A stretch of DNA of 64,000 nt, taken from NCBI RefSeq assembly GCF_001294455.1, contig NZ_LIKT01000001.1, positions 248,001 to 312,000 on the forward strand. Direction: 5' to 3'. Below are positions 1 to 8,816 of the stretch, in pieces; positions within the stretch are counted from its first letter, which is position 1, and each line of letters opens with the position of its first letter. This stretch comes from Phaeobacter sp. 11ANDIMAR09 (GTDB lineage Bacteria; Pseudomonadota; Alphaproteobacteria; Rhodobacterales; Rhodobacteraceae). The position numbers were made by a program, and so were the translations under genes. Below the pieces are notes generated by a model. That model saw only the letters and a list, made by a program, of their open reading frames with translations, was not told the DNA's origin and did no database searches.

Positions 1-229
1 GTTTACCCATCATCACCCCGGTCATCGGGTTCAGCTTGCCCTTGAGCAGTTTGAGCAGATTGTCCTGACTGAGGGCAATGGTGCAATCTGTCTCGCGGTC
101 CTCCGTCGAAGCGCCGCCCTCGGCCAGAATGATGACACCATCGGCGCCGCAGTCAAACTTCAGCGAGCCCTCAAAGCTCTTGCCTTGAAGGGCCTCAGAT
201 ATGCCCTGTGCAATGTCAGCTAGCGCCAT
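1..229 (-). CDS. SCP2 sterol-binding domain protein, 3' end cut by window
   Basis: The reverse strand from an ATG at 229 reads a continuous frame of 76 codons running off the left edge. It begins MALADIAQGISEALQGKSF and contains the SCP2-like stretch GSLKFDCGADGVIILAEGG followed by DCTIALSQDNLLKLLKGKLNPM. Roseobacter SCP2 proteins are roughly 95-100 residues, so most of the gene is present. The fold binds lipids or acyl chains in a hydrophobic tunnel; the ligand is unknown. No signal peptide is seen, so it is probably cytosolic. The family call rests on the K-x-NPMTGVMMGK segment typical of these small proteins. Confidence 0.85.
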   Translation of the reverse strand, partial: MALADIAQGISEALQGKSFEGSLKFDCGADGVIILAEGGASTEDRETDCTIALSQDNLLKLLKGKLNPMTGVMMGK

Positions 230-357
230 TGGATTGCCCCTTTGAAACATTTCCGCGTTTGAAACACGGTCAATGGGGTAGGCAAGCGCTGGGCAGCTGG
301 CAAGCCTGACGGGGCGGCAAGCACCAGCCTAAGGGGCGCAAGACTGCAGGCGGCGCC

Positions 358-810
358 TTAAGAAATGGCTTCTACTGTCACATCGCAGGGCGTGGCTGCA
401 AAAAACGTGGCGAGCACCTCGGCAAAGATGTCTGGTGCGCCTGGAACGGCGGCAAAGAGGGTCATAGAGGAGCAGAGTTTCTTTGCATCTGTCGCGCCCA
501 GGATTGCTGCGGGGTCTTGCCCCTGATGGGTCAACATCAATTCGGAGACCTCGATCAGGCGGGCGCGCAGCACCTCATGGCCCAGATAGGCACTGGCCTC
601 GGAGAGGTCTTCGATTCCATAAAGCTGCGCCATATGGGATTGGCCAAGTTCTGCCAGCTGGGGAAAGACAAACCACATCCAATGGCCGGTCTTTTTGCCG
701 GCTTTCAACTCGGCCAGCACGTCAGCCCAGACGGTGTCCTGAGCTTCGATAAACATTTCCAGCTCTTCCGCGAAATCATCTTCAAAGAGGTCATCCTCTT
801 GATCAGTCAT
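358..810 (-). CDS. DUF1810 family protein
   Basis: This 150-residue protein of unknown function belongs to the DUF1810 family, recognised from HWMWFVFPQL, SHMAQLYGI, AYLGHEVLRARL and SSMTLFAAV, in the family order. The frame is open for another 39 codons upstream, but the ATG at 810 starts MTDQEDDLFEDD, and the upstream part is low-complexity and lacks a ribosome-binding site. The first 15 residues are very acidic, longer than the usual family N-terminus. Homologues are cytosolic, about 140 residues, and often transferred between bacteria. The gene stands alone; neighbours give no functional hint. Confidence 0.85.
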   Translation of the reverse strand: MTDQEDDLFEDDFAEELEMFIEAQDTVWADVLAELKAGKKTGHWMWFVFPQLAELGQSHMAQLYGIEDLSEASAYLGHEVLRARLIEVSELMLTHQGQDPAAILGATDAKKLCSSMTLFAAVPGAPDIFAEVLATFFAATPCDVTVEAIS

Positions 811-975
811 CCTAAACTCCGTCTGCGGCGATATCTGGCAGACCCTAGCGGATGCGGAACTACTGCGCCAGACGCTCTTTGAAACTGTCGATGTGTCTGA
901 GCCAGTTGCGAGGGAGCGGAGGGGCAAATTTGACAGAGATGCCTTTGGTCGCCGTCAAAACACATTGAAGGGGAC

Positions 976-1005
976 AAAAAAGGGCCGCTCCCAGTGGTGC
1001 GGCCC
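976..1005 (-). terminator. Intrinsic terminator of argG
   Basis: Stem GGGCCGC (982-988) pairs with GCGGCCC (999-1005) around a 10-nt loop. Read on the minus strand the hairpin is followed by a T-run (976-981), 29 bases after the argG stop codon. Confidence 0.85.
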
Positions 1006-1034
1006 CTCGTGCAAATCTCTGATGTTCCAGAGTG

Positions 1035-2261
1035 TTACTTTTTCAGGCGACGCTCGCGCGCAGCCAGCAGCTTCAGACGCAGGGCGTTGAGCTGGATAAA
1101 GCCCGCCGCATCGGTCTGGTCATAGGCGCCGGCATCTTCTTCGAAGGTCACATGGGCCTCGGAGTAGAGCGTGTGATCCGACCAGCGGCCAACGCAGGTG
1201 GCGGAGCCTTTGTAGAGCTTCAGACGCACGGTGCCGGTGACATGGGTCTGGCTGGCGTCGATGGCGGCCTGCAGCATTTCGCGCTCGGGGGAATACCAGA
1301 AGCCATTGTAGATCAGCTCGGCATATTTTGGCATCAGCTCATCTTTGAGGTGCATCGCGCCCCGGTCCATGGTGATGGACTCGATGCCGCGGTGCGCTTC
1401 CAGCAGCAGGGTGCCGCCGGGGGTCTCGTAGATGCCGCGCGATTTCATGCCAACAAAGCGACCTTCAACCAGGTCGAGACGACCGCAGCCGTGCTTGCCA
1501 CCGTATTCATTCAGCTTGGTCAGGATGGTGGCGGGCGACATGGCCTCACCATTGATCGAGACCGCATCGCCCTTTTCAAAGCCGATTTCGATGAATTCGG
1601 GCTCGTTGGGGGCATCCTCGGGGTGGACTGTACGCTGGTAGACGTAATCCGGTGCCTCGACGGCGGGATCTTCCAGAACCTTGCCCTCAGAGGAGGTGTG
1701 CAACAGGTTTGCGTCCACCGAGAAAGGCGCTTCGCCACGTTTGTCCTTGGCAACTGGGATCTGGTTTTGCTCAGCGAACTCCAGCAGCCGGGTGCGCGAG
1801 GTCAGATCCCATTCACGCCAGGGCGCGATCACCTTGATGTCGGGGTTCAGCGCATAGGCGGCCAGTTCAAAACGAACCTGATCGTTGCCCTTGCCGGTGG
1901 CGCCATGGGCCACGGCATCAGCGCCGGTGGCTTCGGCGATCTCGACCAGACGTTTGGAGATCAGCGGACGTGCGATCGAGGTGCCCAGCAGATACAGGCC
2001 TTCGTAGACGGCATTGGCGCGGAACATCGGGAAGACAAAATCACGCACGAACTCTTCGCGCACGTCCTCAATATAGATGTTTTCCGGCTTGATGCCGAGC
2101 AGTTCAGCCTTTTTGCGGGCGGGCTCCAGCTCTTCACCCTGGCCGAGATCGGCGGTGAAGGTGACAACTTCGCAGCCATATTCGGTCTGCAGCCATTTCA
2201 GGATGATTGAGGTATCAAGGCCACCGGAATAGGCCAGCACAACTTTCTTGGGCGCGGACAT
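1035..2261 (-). CDS. argG: Argininosuccinate synthase
   Basis: Joins citrulline and aspartate with ATP to give argininosuccinate, the penultimate step of arginine synthesis, in the cytoplasm. The 408-residue length fits the family. The N-type pyrophosphatase loop SGGLDTS lies at residues 12-18, followed by [18 protein letters not shown] and [15 protein letters not shown], all diagnostic of ArgG. The ATG at 2261 is preceded by AGAGGAAA. The gene is monocistronic: a divergent membrane-protein gene lies upstream and a strong terminator downstream. argJ of the same pathway is 34 kb away. Confidence 0.98.
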   Translation of the reverse strand: MSAPKKVVLAYSGGLDTSIILKWLQTEYGCEVVTFTADLGQGEELEPARKKAELLGIKPENIYIEDVREEFVRDFVFPMFRANAVYEGLYLLGTSIARPLISKRLVEIAEATGADAVAHGATGKGNDQVRFELAAYALNPDIKVIAPWREWDLTSRTRLLEFAEQNQIPVAKDKRGEAPFSVDANLLHTSSEGKVLEDPAVEAPDYVYQRTVHPEDAPNEPEFIEIGFEKGDAVSINGEAMSPATILTKLNEYGGKHGCGRLDLVEGRFVGMKSRGIYETPGGTLLLEAHRGIESITMDRGAMHLKDELMPKYAELIYNGFWYSPEREMLQAAIDASQTHVTGTVRLKLYKGSATCVGRWSDHTLYSEAHVTFEEDAGAYDQTDAAGFIQLNALRLKLLAARERRLKK

Positions 2262-2401
2262 AGAATTTCCTCTCAGTCAGATCGACTGGGCGATAGCGGG
2301 TTTCCGCCGCGAGGGCAAGCTTTGCAGGGCTTTTCATTCAATTGCCTCTCGCTTAGCGTGCGGCCAAATTGATGCATTCGTTTGAAGGGGTGTTGTGTGC
2401 G

Positions 2402-3127
2402 ATGGGCTGGAAGATTTTCTCACATTCGGTGTTTTTGCTGAATCACAATCTGAAGGATGCCCTGCGCATTTCTTCGCCGCTGATTGTCACCATGCTGCTG
2501 AACCTGTTTCTTGGGGGCGCTATGGCGATCGACAATTTGGAAGCCGGGACACCGCAAGGTACTGGGCCCAATCTGTTTCTGACACTCCTAAGCGCAATTG
2601 CCGGCCTGTGGGTCGCTGTGGCCTGGCACCGTTTTGTGCTGCTGGAAGAACGGGGCGGCAGCCTGCCGACCTTCCATGGCAGCCGTATGGTTTCCTATTT
2701 TATTGTCATTTTGCTTATGATGATTGGTTTGGCGCTGGGCGCCGGGGGGGCGGGCGCCATCGCTGGCATTGCGCTCAGCAACATCACCCCGCTGTTTGTC
2801 TTGGCCATGCTGGCAATTGTCGTGACGACCCTCTGGGCCTTTTACAGGTTGTCGCCGCTTCTTCCGGCTGCGGCCCTGGGGGAAGCTATGGGCGTGAAAC
2901 AGGCCTGGGAGGCAACCGCCGACATGTCCGGCGCAGTGCTGGGTGCGGCCCTGCTGCTGATCGTATTTGCCTTGCTTTGTGGTGGGGCTGCCATGCTGGT
3001 CCTGTTTCAGGTCAACATTTTGATCGGGGTGATCCTGATGGGGGTGGTGCAATGGGCCTATACCATGGTCGGGATCAGTGTCCTGACCACGATCTACGGA
3101 ATTGCCGTGGAGGGCCGCGATATCTGA
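2402..3127 (+). CDS. Six-helix integral membrane protein, unknown function
   Basis: I do not recognise a named family. The 241-residue product has about six hydrophobic segments (near residues 22-42, 57-77, 97-120, 128-148, 175-198 and 204-230) and almost no long loops, so it is an inner-membrane protein. The segment VAVAWHRFVLLEE between helices 2 and 3 and the ATADMSG motif before helix 5 resemble Roseobacter DUF-type membrane proteins. I chose the ATG at 2402, giving MGWKIFSHSV; an in-frame TTG at 2369 gives an 11-residue extension without a better ribosome-binding site. It is divergent from argG. Confidence 0.7.
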   Translation: MGWKIFSHSVFLLNHNLKDALRISSPLIVTMLLNLFLGGAMAIDNLEAGTPQGTGPNLFLTLLSAIAGLWVAVAWHRFVLLEERGGSLPTFHGSRMVSYFIVILLMMIGLALGAGGAGAIAGIALSNITPLFVLAMLAIVVTTLWAFYRLSPLLPAAALGEAMGVKQAWEATADMSGAVLGAALLLIVFALLCGGAAMLVLFQVNILIGVILMGVVQWAYTMVGISVLTTIYGIAVEGRDI

Positions 3128-3301
3128 TCTCCCTGGGTTGTTCAGGACATTTGTTTTGTACAGGAGATCCCTATTGCCGAATTTGGATATGGCTTTGTGG
3201 TCAACGGGGAAGGCCTGAATAGACAGATCCTTTGGGTATTCTTCGGTATGCTTTGACCCTGCCCTCTTGCCATGAAGGCAGGCTTGGTTCAGTCAGGGGA
3301 T

Positions 3302-4528
3302 ATGACGGATTTCATGACCCAGGCCCGCGCGGCCGAGGCGGCGATGCGCGATGTGTTTCCGCCCACGCCGCTTCAGAAAAACCTGCATCTCTCCGATCGT
3401 TACGGAGCGGATATCTACCTCAAGCGTGAGGATCTGAGCCCGGTTCGCTCTTACAAAATTCGCGGTGCGCTCAATGCGATGCGCAAGCAGCAGGATCAGC
3501 AGCTTTTTGTCTGCGCCTCGGCGGGAAATCATGCACAGGGTGTGGCCTTTATGTGCAAGCACATGAGCGTCAAAGGCGTGATCTTTATGCCGGTGACCAC
3601 ACCGCAGCAGAAGATCCAGAAAACCCGGATCTTTGGTGGGGACAATGTCGAGATCCACCTGGTGGGCGACTATTTTGACGACACGCTGGCGGCGGCACAG
3701 GAGTGGTGTTCCCGCGAAGGCGGTCATTTTCTGTCGCCTTTTGACGATGCAGATGTGATCGAAGGCCAAAGTTCGATCGCGGTGGAAATCGAGGCTCAGT
3801 TGGGGCAGGTGCCGGATCACGTCATCCTGCCCGTGGGCGGCGGGGGTATGTCCGCCGGGGTGACCAGCTGGTTTGGCGAACGGGTGCATAGTCTTTATGT
3901 CGAACCCGCGGGTGGCGCCTGTCTGCGGGCGGCGCTGACAGCCGGGCATCCCGTCTCGCTGGACAGGGTCGATACCTTTGTGGATGGCGCTGCGGTTGGC
4001 CGACTGGGAGAACGGCCCTTTGAACTGTTGAAGAATGTACCCCTGCCGGATGTTATCGCCCTGTCCGAGGATCGGGTCTGCACCACCATGATCGAGATGC
4101 TGAACGTCGAGGGAATCGTTCTGGAGCCTGCCGGGGCTTTGGCAGTCGAGGCGCTGGGCGATCTGCGCACATGGATTCGCGGCAAGACAGTTGTCTGCGT
4201 CACTTCAGGCGGAAATTTTGATTTCGAACGCCTGCCTGAGGTCAAAGAGCGGGCGCAGCGATACTCCGGCGTAAAAAAATATTTTTTATTGCGGCTGCCA
4301 CAGCGCCCCGGAGCCTTGAAAGAGTTCCTGAATATTCTGGGGCCGGAGGATGACATTGCCCGATTCGAGTATTTGAAAAAGTCTGCACGCAACTTTGGTT
4401 CGGTCCTGATCGGGATCGAAACCAAACGCCCAGAGAACTTTGCGGATTTCTTTGCGCGTCTGGATGGCGCAGGCATGGCCTATACCGATATCACCAATGA
4501 CGAGACCTTGGCACAGTTCCTGATTTGA
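3302..4528 (+). CDS. ilvA: Threonine ammonia-lyase (threonine dehydratase)
   Basis: PLP enzyme converting threonine to 2-oxobutanoate and ammonia, the entry step to isoleucine. The PLP lysine is in SYKIRGA (about residue 52), the phosphate-binding glycine loop is VGGGGMSAG, and the C-terminus carries one ACT-like regulatory domain beginning YFLLRLPQRPGALKEF. At about 408 residues it is the short IlvA form, lacking the second ACT-like domain of the E. coli enzyme. The start is uncertain: ATG 3302 follows AGGGG very closely, and ATGs at 3272 and 3314 are also possible. Confidence 0.93.
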   Translation: MTDFMTQARAAEAAMRDVFPPTPLQKNLHLSDRYGADIYLKREDLSPVRSYKIRGALNAMRKQQDQQLFVCASAGNHAQGVAFMCKHMSVKGVIFMPVTTPQQKIQKTRIFGGDNVEIHLVGDYFDDTLAAAQEWCSREGGHFLSPFDDADVIEGQSSIAVEIEAQLGQVPDHVILPVGGGGMSAGVTSWFGERVHSLYVEPAGGACLRAALTAGHPVSLDRVDTFVDGAAVGRLGERPFELLKNVPLPDVIALSEDRVCTTMIEMLNVEGIVLEPAGALAVEALGDLRTWIRGKTVVCVTSGGNFDFERLPEVKERAQRYSGVKKYFLLRLPQRPGALKEFLNILGPEDDIARFEYLKKSARNFGSVLIGIETKRPENFADFFARLDGAGMAYTDITNDETLAQFLI

Positions 4529-4550
4529 CGGAGCCAGGCTAGCCATCAGG

Positions 4551-4732
4551 CCTGACAGCCCTGTTTGGCGTCAGGGTTTGGGAGGCAGCGCTTTTGCGAG
4601 ACTGTCCGAGGCTTCGCCAAACTGTGTTGCGCTGTTGCCCGCCTTTCACTGATCAGTAGATGCGGAGAAAACTTCCTGCAATTCCGATCTTATGTATCTG
4701 AGATACATTATTTTCTCAGATCATAGGATCTG
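4551..4732. other. Convergent gap with three inverted repeats (possible ilvA terminator)
   Basis: Three hairpins lie between the convergent ilvA and Hpt genes. CCTGAC (4551-4556) pairs with GTCAGG (4570-4575) over an inner GCC/GGC. ATGTATC (4692-4698) pairs with GATACAT (4702-4708), followed on the plus strand by TTATTTT. CAGATC (4717-4722) pairs with GATCTG (4727-4732). The second is the best terminator candidate for ilvA, though AT-rich. The last two could instead be operator palindromes. Confidence 0.4.
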
Positions 4733-4740
4733 GCTGTATT

Positions 4741-5064
4741 TTAGCCCAGCTTGGGAAGTTCAGCGATAAAACTTTGTTTGGACGCCTCAAACATATTGAG
4801 GATTGCTGGCAGGTCGACCTGCGCGGCTTGGCCTTCCGCTGATTGGCGTTCTCCCTGCAGGCAGAGTTCGGCAAAGCTTTCAAAGCCGAGATTCAGCGCG
4901 CAGCCCTTGAGGAAATGCAGGTCCTGTTCTAGCTGACCACGGTCGTTGCTCCGCAGCTTCTGGATAATTTCTTCGACTTCTTCCAGGAAAAGCTCCACAA
5001 CTTCGGTGAAGTCATCAGGCCCGATTTCGTCTCTCAGTTCTTTTACTCGAGGCCAATCAATCAT
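4741..5064 (-). CDS. Hpt (histidine phosphotransfer) domain protein
   Basis: A single-domain phosphotransfer protein of 107 residues. The phosphorylatable histidine is H50 in DLHFLKGCALNLGF, matching the Hpt pattern H-x-L-K-G with the distal glycine. The predicted four-helix bundle has no catalytic kinase domain, so it needs an external kinase. It is divergent from a response regulator fused to a PP2C phosphatase, 209 bases away, and the obvious inference is that it phosphorylates or dephosphorylates that receiver. The start ATG at 5064 gives MIDWPRVKEL. Confidence 0.88.
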   Translation of the reverse strand: MIDWPRVKELRDEIGPDDFTEVVELFLEEVEEIIQKLRSNDRGQLEQDLHFLKGCALNLGFESFAELCLQGERQSAEGQAAQVDLPAILNMFEASKQSFIAELPKLG

Positions 5065-5273
5065 GACGTGTTCCTATTTGCCTTCAGTTTGAAAGGGACT
5101 CATAGGTTGTATGTAGTAAATTTATGGTGAAAACGTGTTCAGAGACATTTTTCAAAATTCATATCCTATTAAAGGTCTGGCCTGATAGTGACAGCAGAGA
5201 CTAGCCCACGACTATTTTGTATGAGGAACCGAAGGTGCTGCCAGACAGTTCACTGGAGAACGAGGAACACGCG

Positions 5274-6506
5274 ATGAGCGGGTCAATCAGCCGAGTATTG
5301 GTTGTTGATGACAGCCGTTTGCAGCGCCGTATTCTGGTGGCCTCTCTGCAAAAGTGGGGTTTTGACGTCGTTGAGGCTGAAAGTGGCGAGGCCGCGATGG
5401 AGATCTGTCGCCAGGAGCCCCCCGATCTGATTCTCAGCGACTGGATGATGCCGGGAATGAATGGGCTGGAATTTTGCCAGGCCTTCCGGGAGCAGTCCAA
5501 GGACAACTATGCCTATTTCATTCTGCTGACCTCGAAGAGTGAAAAGAACGAGGTGGCCGAAGGTCTGGATGCCGGCGCCGATGATTTCCTGACCAAGCCT
5601 GTGAGCTCGGACGAGCTGCGCGCGCGGATTTCTGCTGGCGAACGCATTCTGAAAATGCAGCGGGAGTTGTCGGAGAAAAACCGCATTGTTTCCGATACGC
5701 TGGATGAGCTGCAGAATGTCTATGACGCCATCGACAAGGATCTGATTCAGGCCCGCAAGATTCAGGAATCATTGGTGCCCGAACTCTCCAAGGAGTTTGG
5801 GTCTTCGACCGTCAGCCTGCTGCTGAAACCCTGTGGTCACATCGGCGGCGATCTGGTTGGGATGTTCTGTCCTGGCGTGAATCGGATCGGGTTTTATTCG
5901 ATTGATGTCTCTGGGCACGGTATTACCTCGGCGATGATGACTGCCCGTCTGGGCGGCTATCTTTCCTCGACTTATTTTGATCAGAATGTCGGCATGGAGC
6001 AGCGCTTCAAACGGTTCTATGCACTGCGCCAACCGGATGAGGTGGCCCGGTTGCTGAATGCGCGGCTGATTGCGGATACCGGCATCGAAGAATATTTTAC
6101 CATGGCCTATTGCATCGTTGATCTGCGCAGCGGTGTGTTGAAGATGGTGCAAGCTGGGCATCCACATCCGCTGCTGCTGCGCCGGGATGGCAGTACCGAA
6201 TTCCTGGGCAAGGGCGGCGTGCCCATCGGCCTGGTGCCGGATATCAGCTACAGTCAGGAAGAGGTCGTTCTGGAAAAGGGGGACCGCTTGTTGCTCTATT
6301 CCGACGGCTTTACCGAAGCGCGGCTTGAGAATGGCGAGATGTTGGAGGTCGAAGGCCTGCTGGATCTGATCGGCAAATGCGACACCCGTCAGAGCGGCAA
6401 GGAATTCCTGGATGACCTCTATTGGAACCTCACTCAGATCATGTCGCAAGAACATGGGCTTGAGGATGATGTTTCGGCCACCCTGTTTGAATATGAAGGC
6501 CCCTAA
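5274..6506 (+). CDS. Response regulator fused to PP2C (RsbU/SpoIIE-type) phosphatase
   Basis: 410 residues in three parts. The N-terminal CheY-like receiver (1-125) has acidic pocket D12-D13, phospho-acceptor D56 in LILSDWMMPG and K108 in LTKP. A short coiled linker follows (about 125-165). The C-terminal PP2C phosphatase (about 185-405) has metal motifs GGDLVG, DVSGHG and EDDVSATLFE. Such proteins dephosphorylate anti-sigma-factor antagonists in partner-switching pathways. In Rhodobacter capsulatus RbaY has this architecture; orthology here is inferred from architecture only. The ATG at 5274 has GAGGAA seven bases upstream; an in-frame TTG at 5217 is the alternative. The phosphatase substrate is not encoded nearby. 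Confidence 0.9.
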   Translation: MSGSISRVLVVDDSRLQRRILVASLQKWGFDVVEAESGEAAMEICRQEPPDLILSDWMMPGMNGLEFCQAFREQSKDNYAYFILLTSKSEKNEVAEGLDAGADDFLTKPVSSDELRARISAGERILKMQRELSEKNRIVSDTLDELQNVYDAIDKDLIQARKIQESLVPELSKEFGSSTVSLLLKPCGHIGGDLVGMFCPGVNRIGFYSIDVSGHGITSAMMTARLGGYLSSTYFDQNVGMEQRFKRFYALRQPDEVARLLNARLIADTGIEEYFTMAYCIVDLRSGVLKMVQAGHPHPLLLRRDGSTEFLGKGGVPIGLVPDISYSQEEVVLEKGDRLLLYSDGFTEARLENGEMLEVEGLLDLIGKCDTRQSGKEFLDDLYWNLTQIMSQEHGLEDDVSATLFEYEGP

Positions 6507-6562
6507 AGCCTGATCGGAAAGATTTTCAAGTCCCCAAGCACAGATGACGTAGGGGATAGTCA

Positions 6563-6651
6563 GGGGGAGGCGAGGCTCCCGCCAATCGTCAAATTATCAG
6601 AGATAATTCGCTCTTGTTGGGCCCGGCAGACCGCAAAAGCGGTCTGCGGTT
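6563..6651 (+). repeat. Dispersed structured element, copy A
   Basis: Layout in order: GGGAG (6565-6569) against CTCCC (6576-6580); hairpin AATTATC / GATAATT (6592-6608, loop AGA); core TTGGGCCCGGC (6617-6627); hairpin GCAGACCGC / GCGGTCTGC (6626-6647, loop AAAA). The same order recurs at 43531, 58955 and, on the other strand, 59120-59195. It sits between the convergent phosphatase gene and the Nudix gene. Confidence 0.75.
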
Positions 6652-6671
6652 GCGCATCTTTGTGAGCTCGT

Positions 6672-7142
6672 TCAATCAAAACCCGGCTTTGCACGGGTCC
6701 GGCTTCGCGACAGGTAGAGTTGGGTAAAATGGCGGTCTCCGTCATTGCCGAGCGCCTGAAGAACCTCGGCGGGCTGCATCCAGATGGCGTGATGACCGGC
6801 TTCGCTGGGAGGTCCCATCCTGCGTAGAGGGCGCGCCAGGTAGATGTGACAGATTTTTTCCGCCCAGAGGTCATATTCAGGCATGTAGGTATACCGGCGG
6901 AATGCGCCGAGTCTCTTGGGGGTCCTGATAGACCAGCCGGTTTCCTCAAAGACTTCGCGATGCAGGGCCGGCAGAGGGGATTCTCCGGGGTCGATACCGC
7001 CGCCGGGCAGTTGGATCTCTGGCTGTGGATCCATCTGACGGGTCACCAGAAACCTGCCATCACGGGGCAAAATCGCATAGGCGCCAGGACGCATGCGATA
7101 TCTCTGTTTCTGCTGCGGAACCTCACCAAATCGCCTGATCAT
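6672..7142 (-). CDS. Nudix hydrolase
   Basis: A 156-residue Nudix-fold pyrophosphohydrolase. The box is complete at about residues 48-70: GGIDPGE, seven residues, then REVFEETGW. After the box come YTYMPEYDLWAEKICHIYLA and the strand-forming WMQPAEVLQAL. The substrate cannot be read from the sequence; the family hydrolyses nucleoside diphosphates linked to another moiety. I start at ATG 7142 (MIRRFGEVPQQ); the frame is open to 7199 but the extra 19 residues are not Nudix-like. The last 15 residues (SRSRTRAKPGFD) are basic and probably disordered. It is divergent from hslO. Confidence 0.88.
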   Translation of the reverse strand: MIRRFGEVPQQKQRYRMRPGAYAILPRDGRFLVTRQMDPQPEIQLPGGGIDPGESPLPALHREVFEETGWSIRTPKRLGAFRRYTYMPEYDLWAEKICHIYLARPLRRMGPPSEAGHHAIWMQPAEVLQALGNDGDRHFTQLYLSRSRTRAKPGFD

Positions 7143-7219
7143 CTGCGCCCCCTTCACTCTATCGTGGAAAACCCTATATAGGCTCGATATGCCAATCACC
7201 GGCGCTTAAGGAAACCCCC

Positions 7220-8227
7220 ATGACCGTTGGATCAGAAATGTCTCTTGGATCAAAAATTGCATGGGACGATACCGTCCTGCCTTTTCAGCTTGATGCCTCC
7301 GATATGCGGGGCCGCGTGGTGCGGCTTGATTCGGCGCTTGATGGCATTCTGAAGCAGCACAACTACCCCCCCCAGGTCGAGGCCCTAGTGGCTGAGATGG
7401 CTTTGCTGACTGCCATGATCGGGCAGACGATGAAACTGCGCTGGAAATTGTCGCTGCAGGTCCAGTCCAAAGGGCCGGTACGGATGATTGCCACCGACTA
7501 CTACGCGCCTGAGGCAGAGGGCGAGCCGGCCCGGATTCGCGCCTATGCCAGCTATGACGCGGATCGGCTGACGCCAGGCGCGCCATTTGATCAGGTGGGC
7601 GAGGGGTATTTTGCGGTGATGATCAATCAGGGCGAGGGCACCAAACCCTATCAGGGCATCGCTGCGCTGGATGGCGAATCGCTGGCGGCCTGTGCTGGCG
7701 CCTATTTTGCCCAGTCCGAGCAGCTGCCGACGACCTTTACCCTGACCTATGGGAAATCCTCTGGCCCTGGCGTTGCCGAACATTGGCGTGCAGGTGGCGT
7801 GATGCTGCAGCATATGCCAAAGGCCTCCCCCTTTGTGGCTTCGGATGCTGCGGGCAATGGCGCCACGCTTCAGGCCGCAGATCTGGTTGATGGCGAGACT
7901 GAGGAGAACTGGAACCGCGTCAACACGCTGCTGAACACCGTCGAGGAGCTGGAGTTGATTGGTCCCTCGATCACCCCGACCGAGCTGTTGCTGCGTCTGT
8001 TTCACGAGGAAGCGCCACGAGTATATGAAGCACAGACGGTTCACTTTGGCTGTACCTGTTCCGAAGAGCGTGTGCGCCAAAGCCTGTCGATCTATTCGGC
8101 CAAGGACATCGCCACCATGACCACAGAGGAGGGTCGGGTGACAGCTGATTGCCAGTTCTGTAGCGCGCACTATGATCTGGACCCTAAAACGGTTGGCTTT
8201 GAAGCGGAAACAGCAGCAGGTGACTGA
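7220..8227 (+). CDS. hslO: Hsp33 redox-regulated chaperone
   Basis: Hsp33 is a holdase activated when oxidation or heat releases zinc from its C-terminal cysteines. The 335-residue protein has the zinc motif C278-x-C280 (FGCTCSE) and C311-x-x-C314 (DCQFCSAHY), with the usual spacing of about 30 residues. The N-terminal substrate-binding domain includes GRVVRLDSALDGIL and RMIATDYY. The ATG at 7220 follows AAGGAA at normal spacing. It is the first gene of a tight run with a CoA-type Nudix gene and cca, each overlapping the next. Confidence 0.96.
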   Translation: MTVGSEMSLGSKIAWDDTVLPFQLDASDMRGRVVRLDSALDGILKQHNYPPQVEALVAEMALLTAMIGQTMKLRWKLSLQVQSKGPVRMIATDYYAPEAEGEPARIRAYASYDADRLTPGAPFDQVGEGYFAVMINQGEGTKPYQGIAALDGESLAACAGAYFAQSEQLPTTFTLTYGKSSGPGVAEHWRAGGVMLQHMPKASPFVASDAAGNGATLQAADLVDGETEENWNRVNTLLNTVEELELIGPSITPTELLLRLFHEEAPRVYEAQTVHFGCTCSEERVRQSLSIYSAKDIATMTTEEGRVTADCQFCSAHYDLDPKTVGFEAETAAGD

Positions 8228-8816
8228 CCTGCGGCAAAAGCTGAAGGCGGCATTGGCGCAGCAAGGGGCGGGATCGTCTGATTTTGATCTCAACCCCGAC
8301 CTGGTGCTCCCCGGCGCCCGCAGGCTGCGCCCTGCGGGGGTTCTGGTGGCAATTTCTCTGTTTGAAGAGGCGCCTCGGGTCATCCTGACCAAACGGTCTT
8401 CGGCCCTGAAACACCACCCCGGTCAGATTGCTTTTCCTGGTGGCAAAGTGGACCAGAGCGACGCTGATGTCACCGCTGCTGCGCTGCGGGAAGCCTGGGA
8501 AGAGATCGGCCTGCCGCCTGAATTGCCTGAGGTGATTGGTCATCTGCCCAACCATGAGACCGTGACCAGTTTTCAGGTGACGCCAGTGGTGGCGCTGCTG
8601 CATGAATGCTTTCAGATACGTCCCGAGGCGGGCGAAGTGGCCGAGGTGTTTTCGGTGCCGCTTGCCCATCTGCTGGAACCTGCCAACTATATCATTGCCT
8701 CGCGCAGCTGGCGTGGCACCCGGCGGCATTACTACACCGTGCCGTTTGGGCCCTACTACATCTGGGGCGCAACCGCGCGTATGCTGCGGAACCTGGCCGG
8801 GGCGCTACAGTCATGA
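8220..8816 (+). CDS. Nudix hydrolase, CoA pyrophosphatase type
   Basis: About 198 residues, related to NudL/YeaB enzymes that split CoA or acyl-CoA into phosphopantetheine and 3',5'-ADP. The family signature precedes the box: LTKRSSALKHHPGQIAFPGGK, with the Nudix core ALREAWEEIGL shortly after. I propose the GTG at 8220, which overlaps the hslO stop; an ATG at 8172 would overlap hslO by 56 bases. The 3' end overlaps the cca start (ATGA), so translation is probably coupled. Confidence 0.85.
   Translation: MTDLRQKLKAALAQQGAGSSDFDLNPDLVLPGARRLRPAGVLVAISLFEEAPRVILTKRSSALKHHPGQIAFPGGKVDQSDADVTAAALREAWEEIGLPPELPEVIGHLPNHETVTSFQVTPVVALLHECFQIRPEAGEVAEVFSVPLAHLLEPANYIIASRSWRGTRRHYYTVPFGPYYIWGATARMLRNLAGALQS

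Noticed and set aside
1032-2210. 392-codon plus-strand frame opposite argG
   Set aside because: It mirrors a confident enzyme gene; high-GC codon bias leaves the opposite frame open. It shows no protein-like domain.
2395-3222. 275-codon frame overlapping the membrane-protein gene
   Set aside because: Cys/Gly/Arg-rich shadow frame; the overlapping frame has a clear multi-helix pattern instead.
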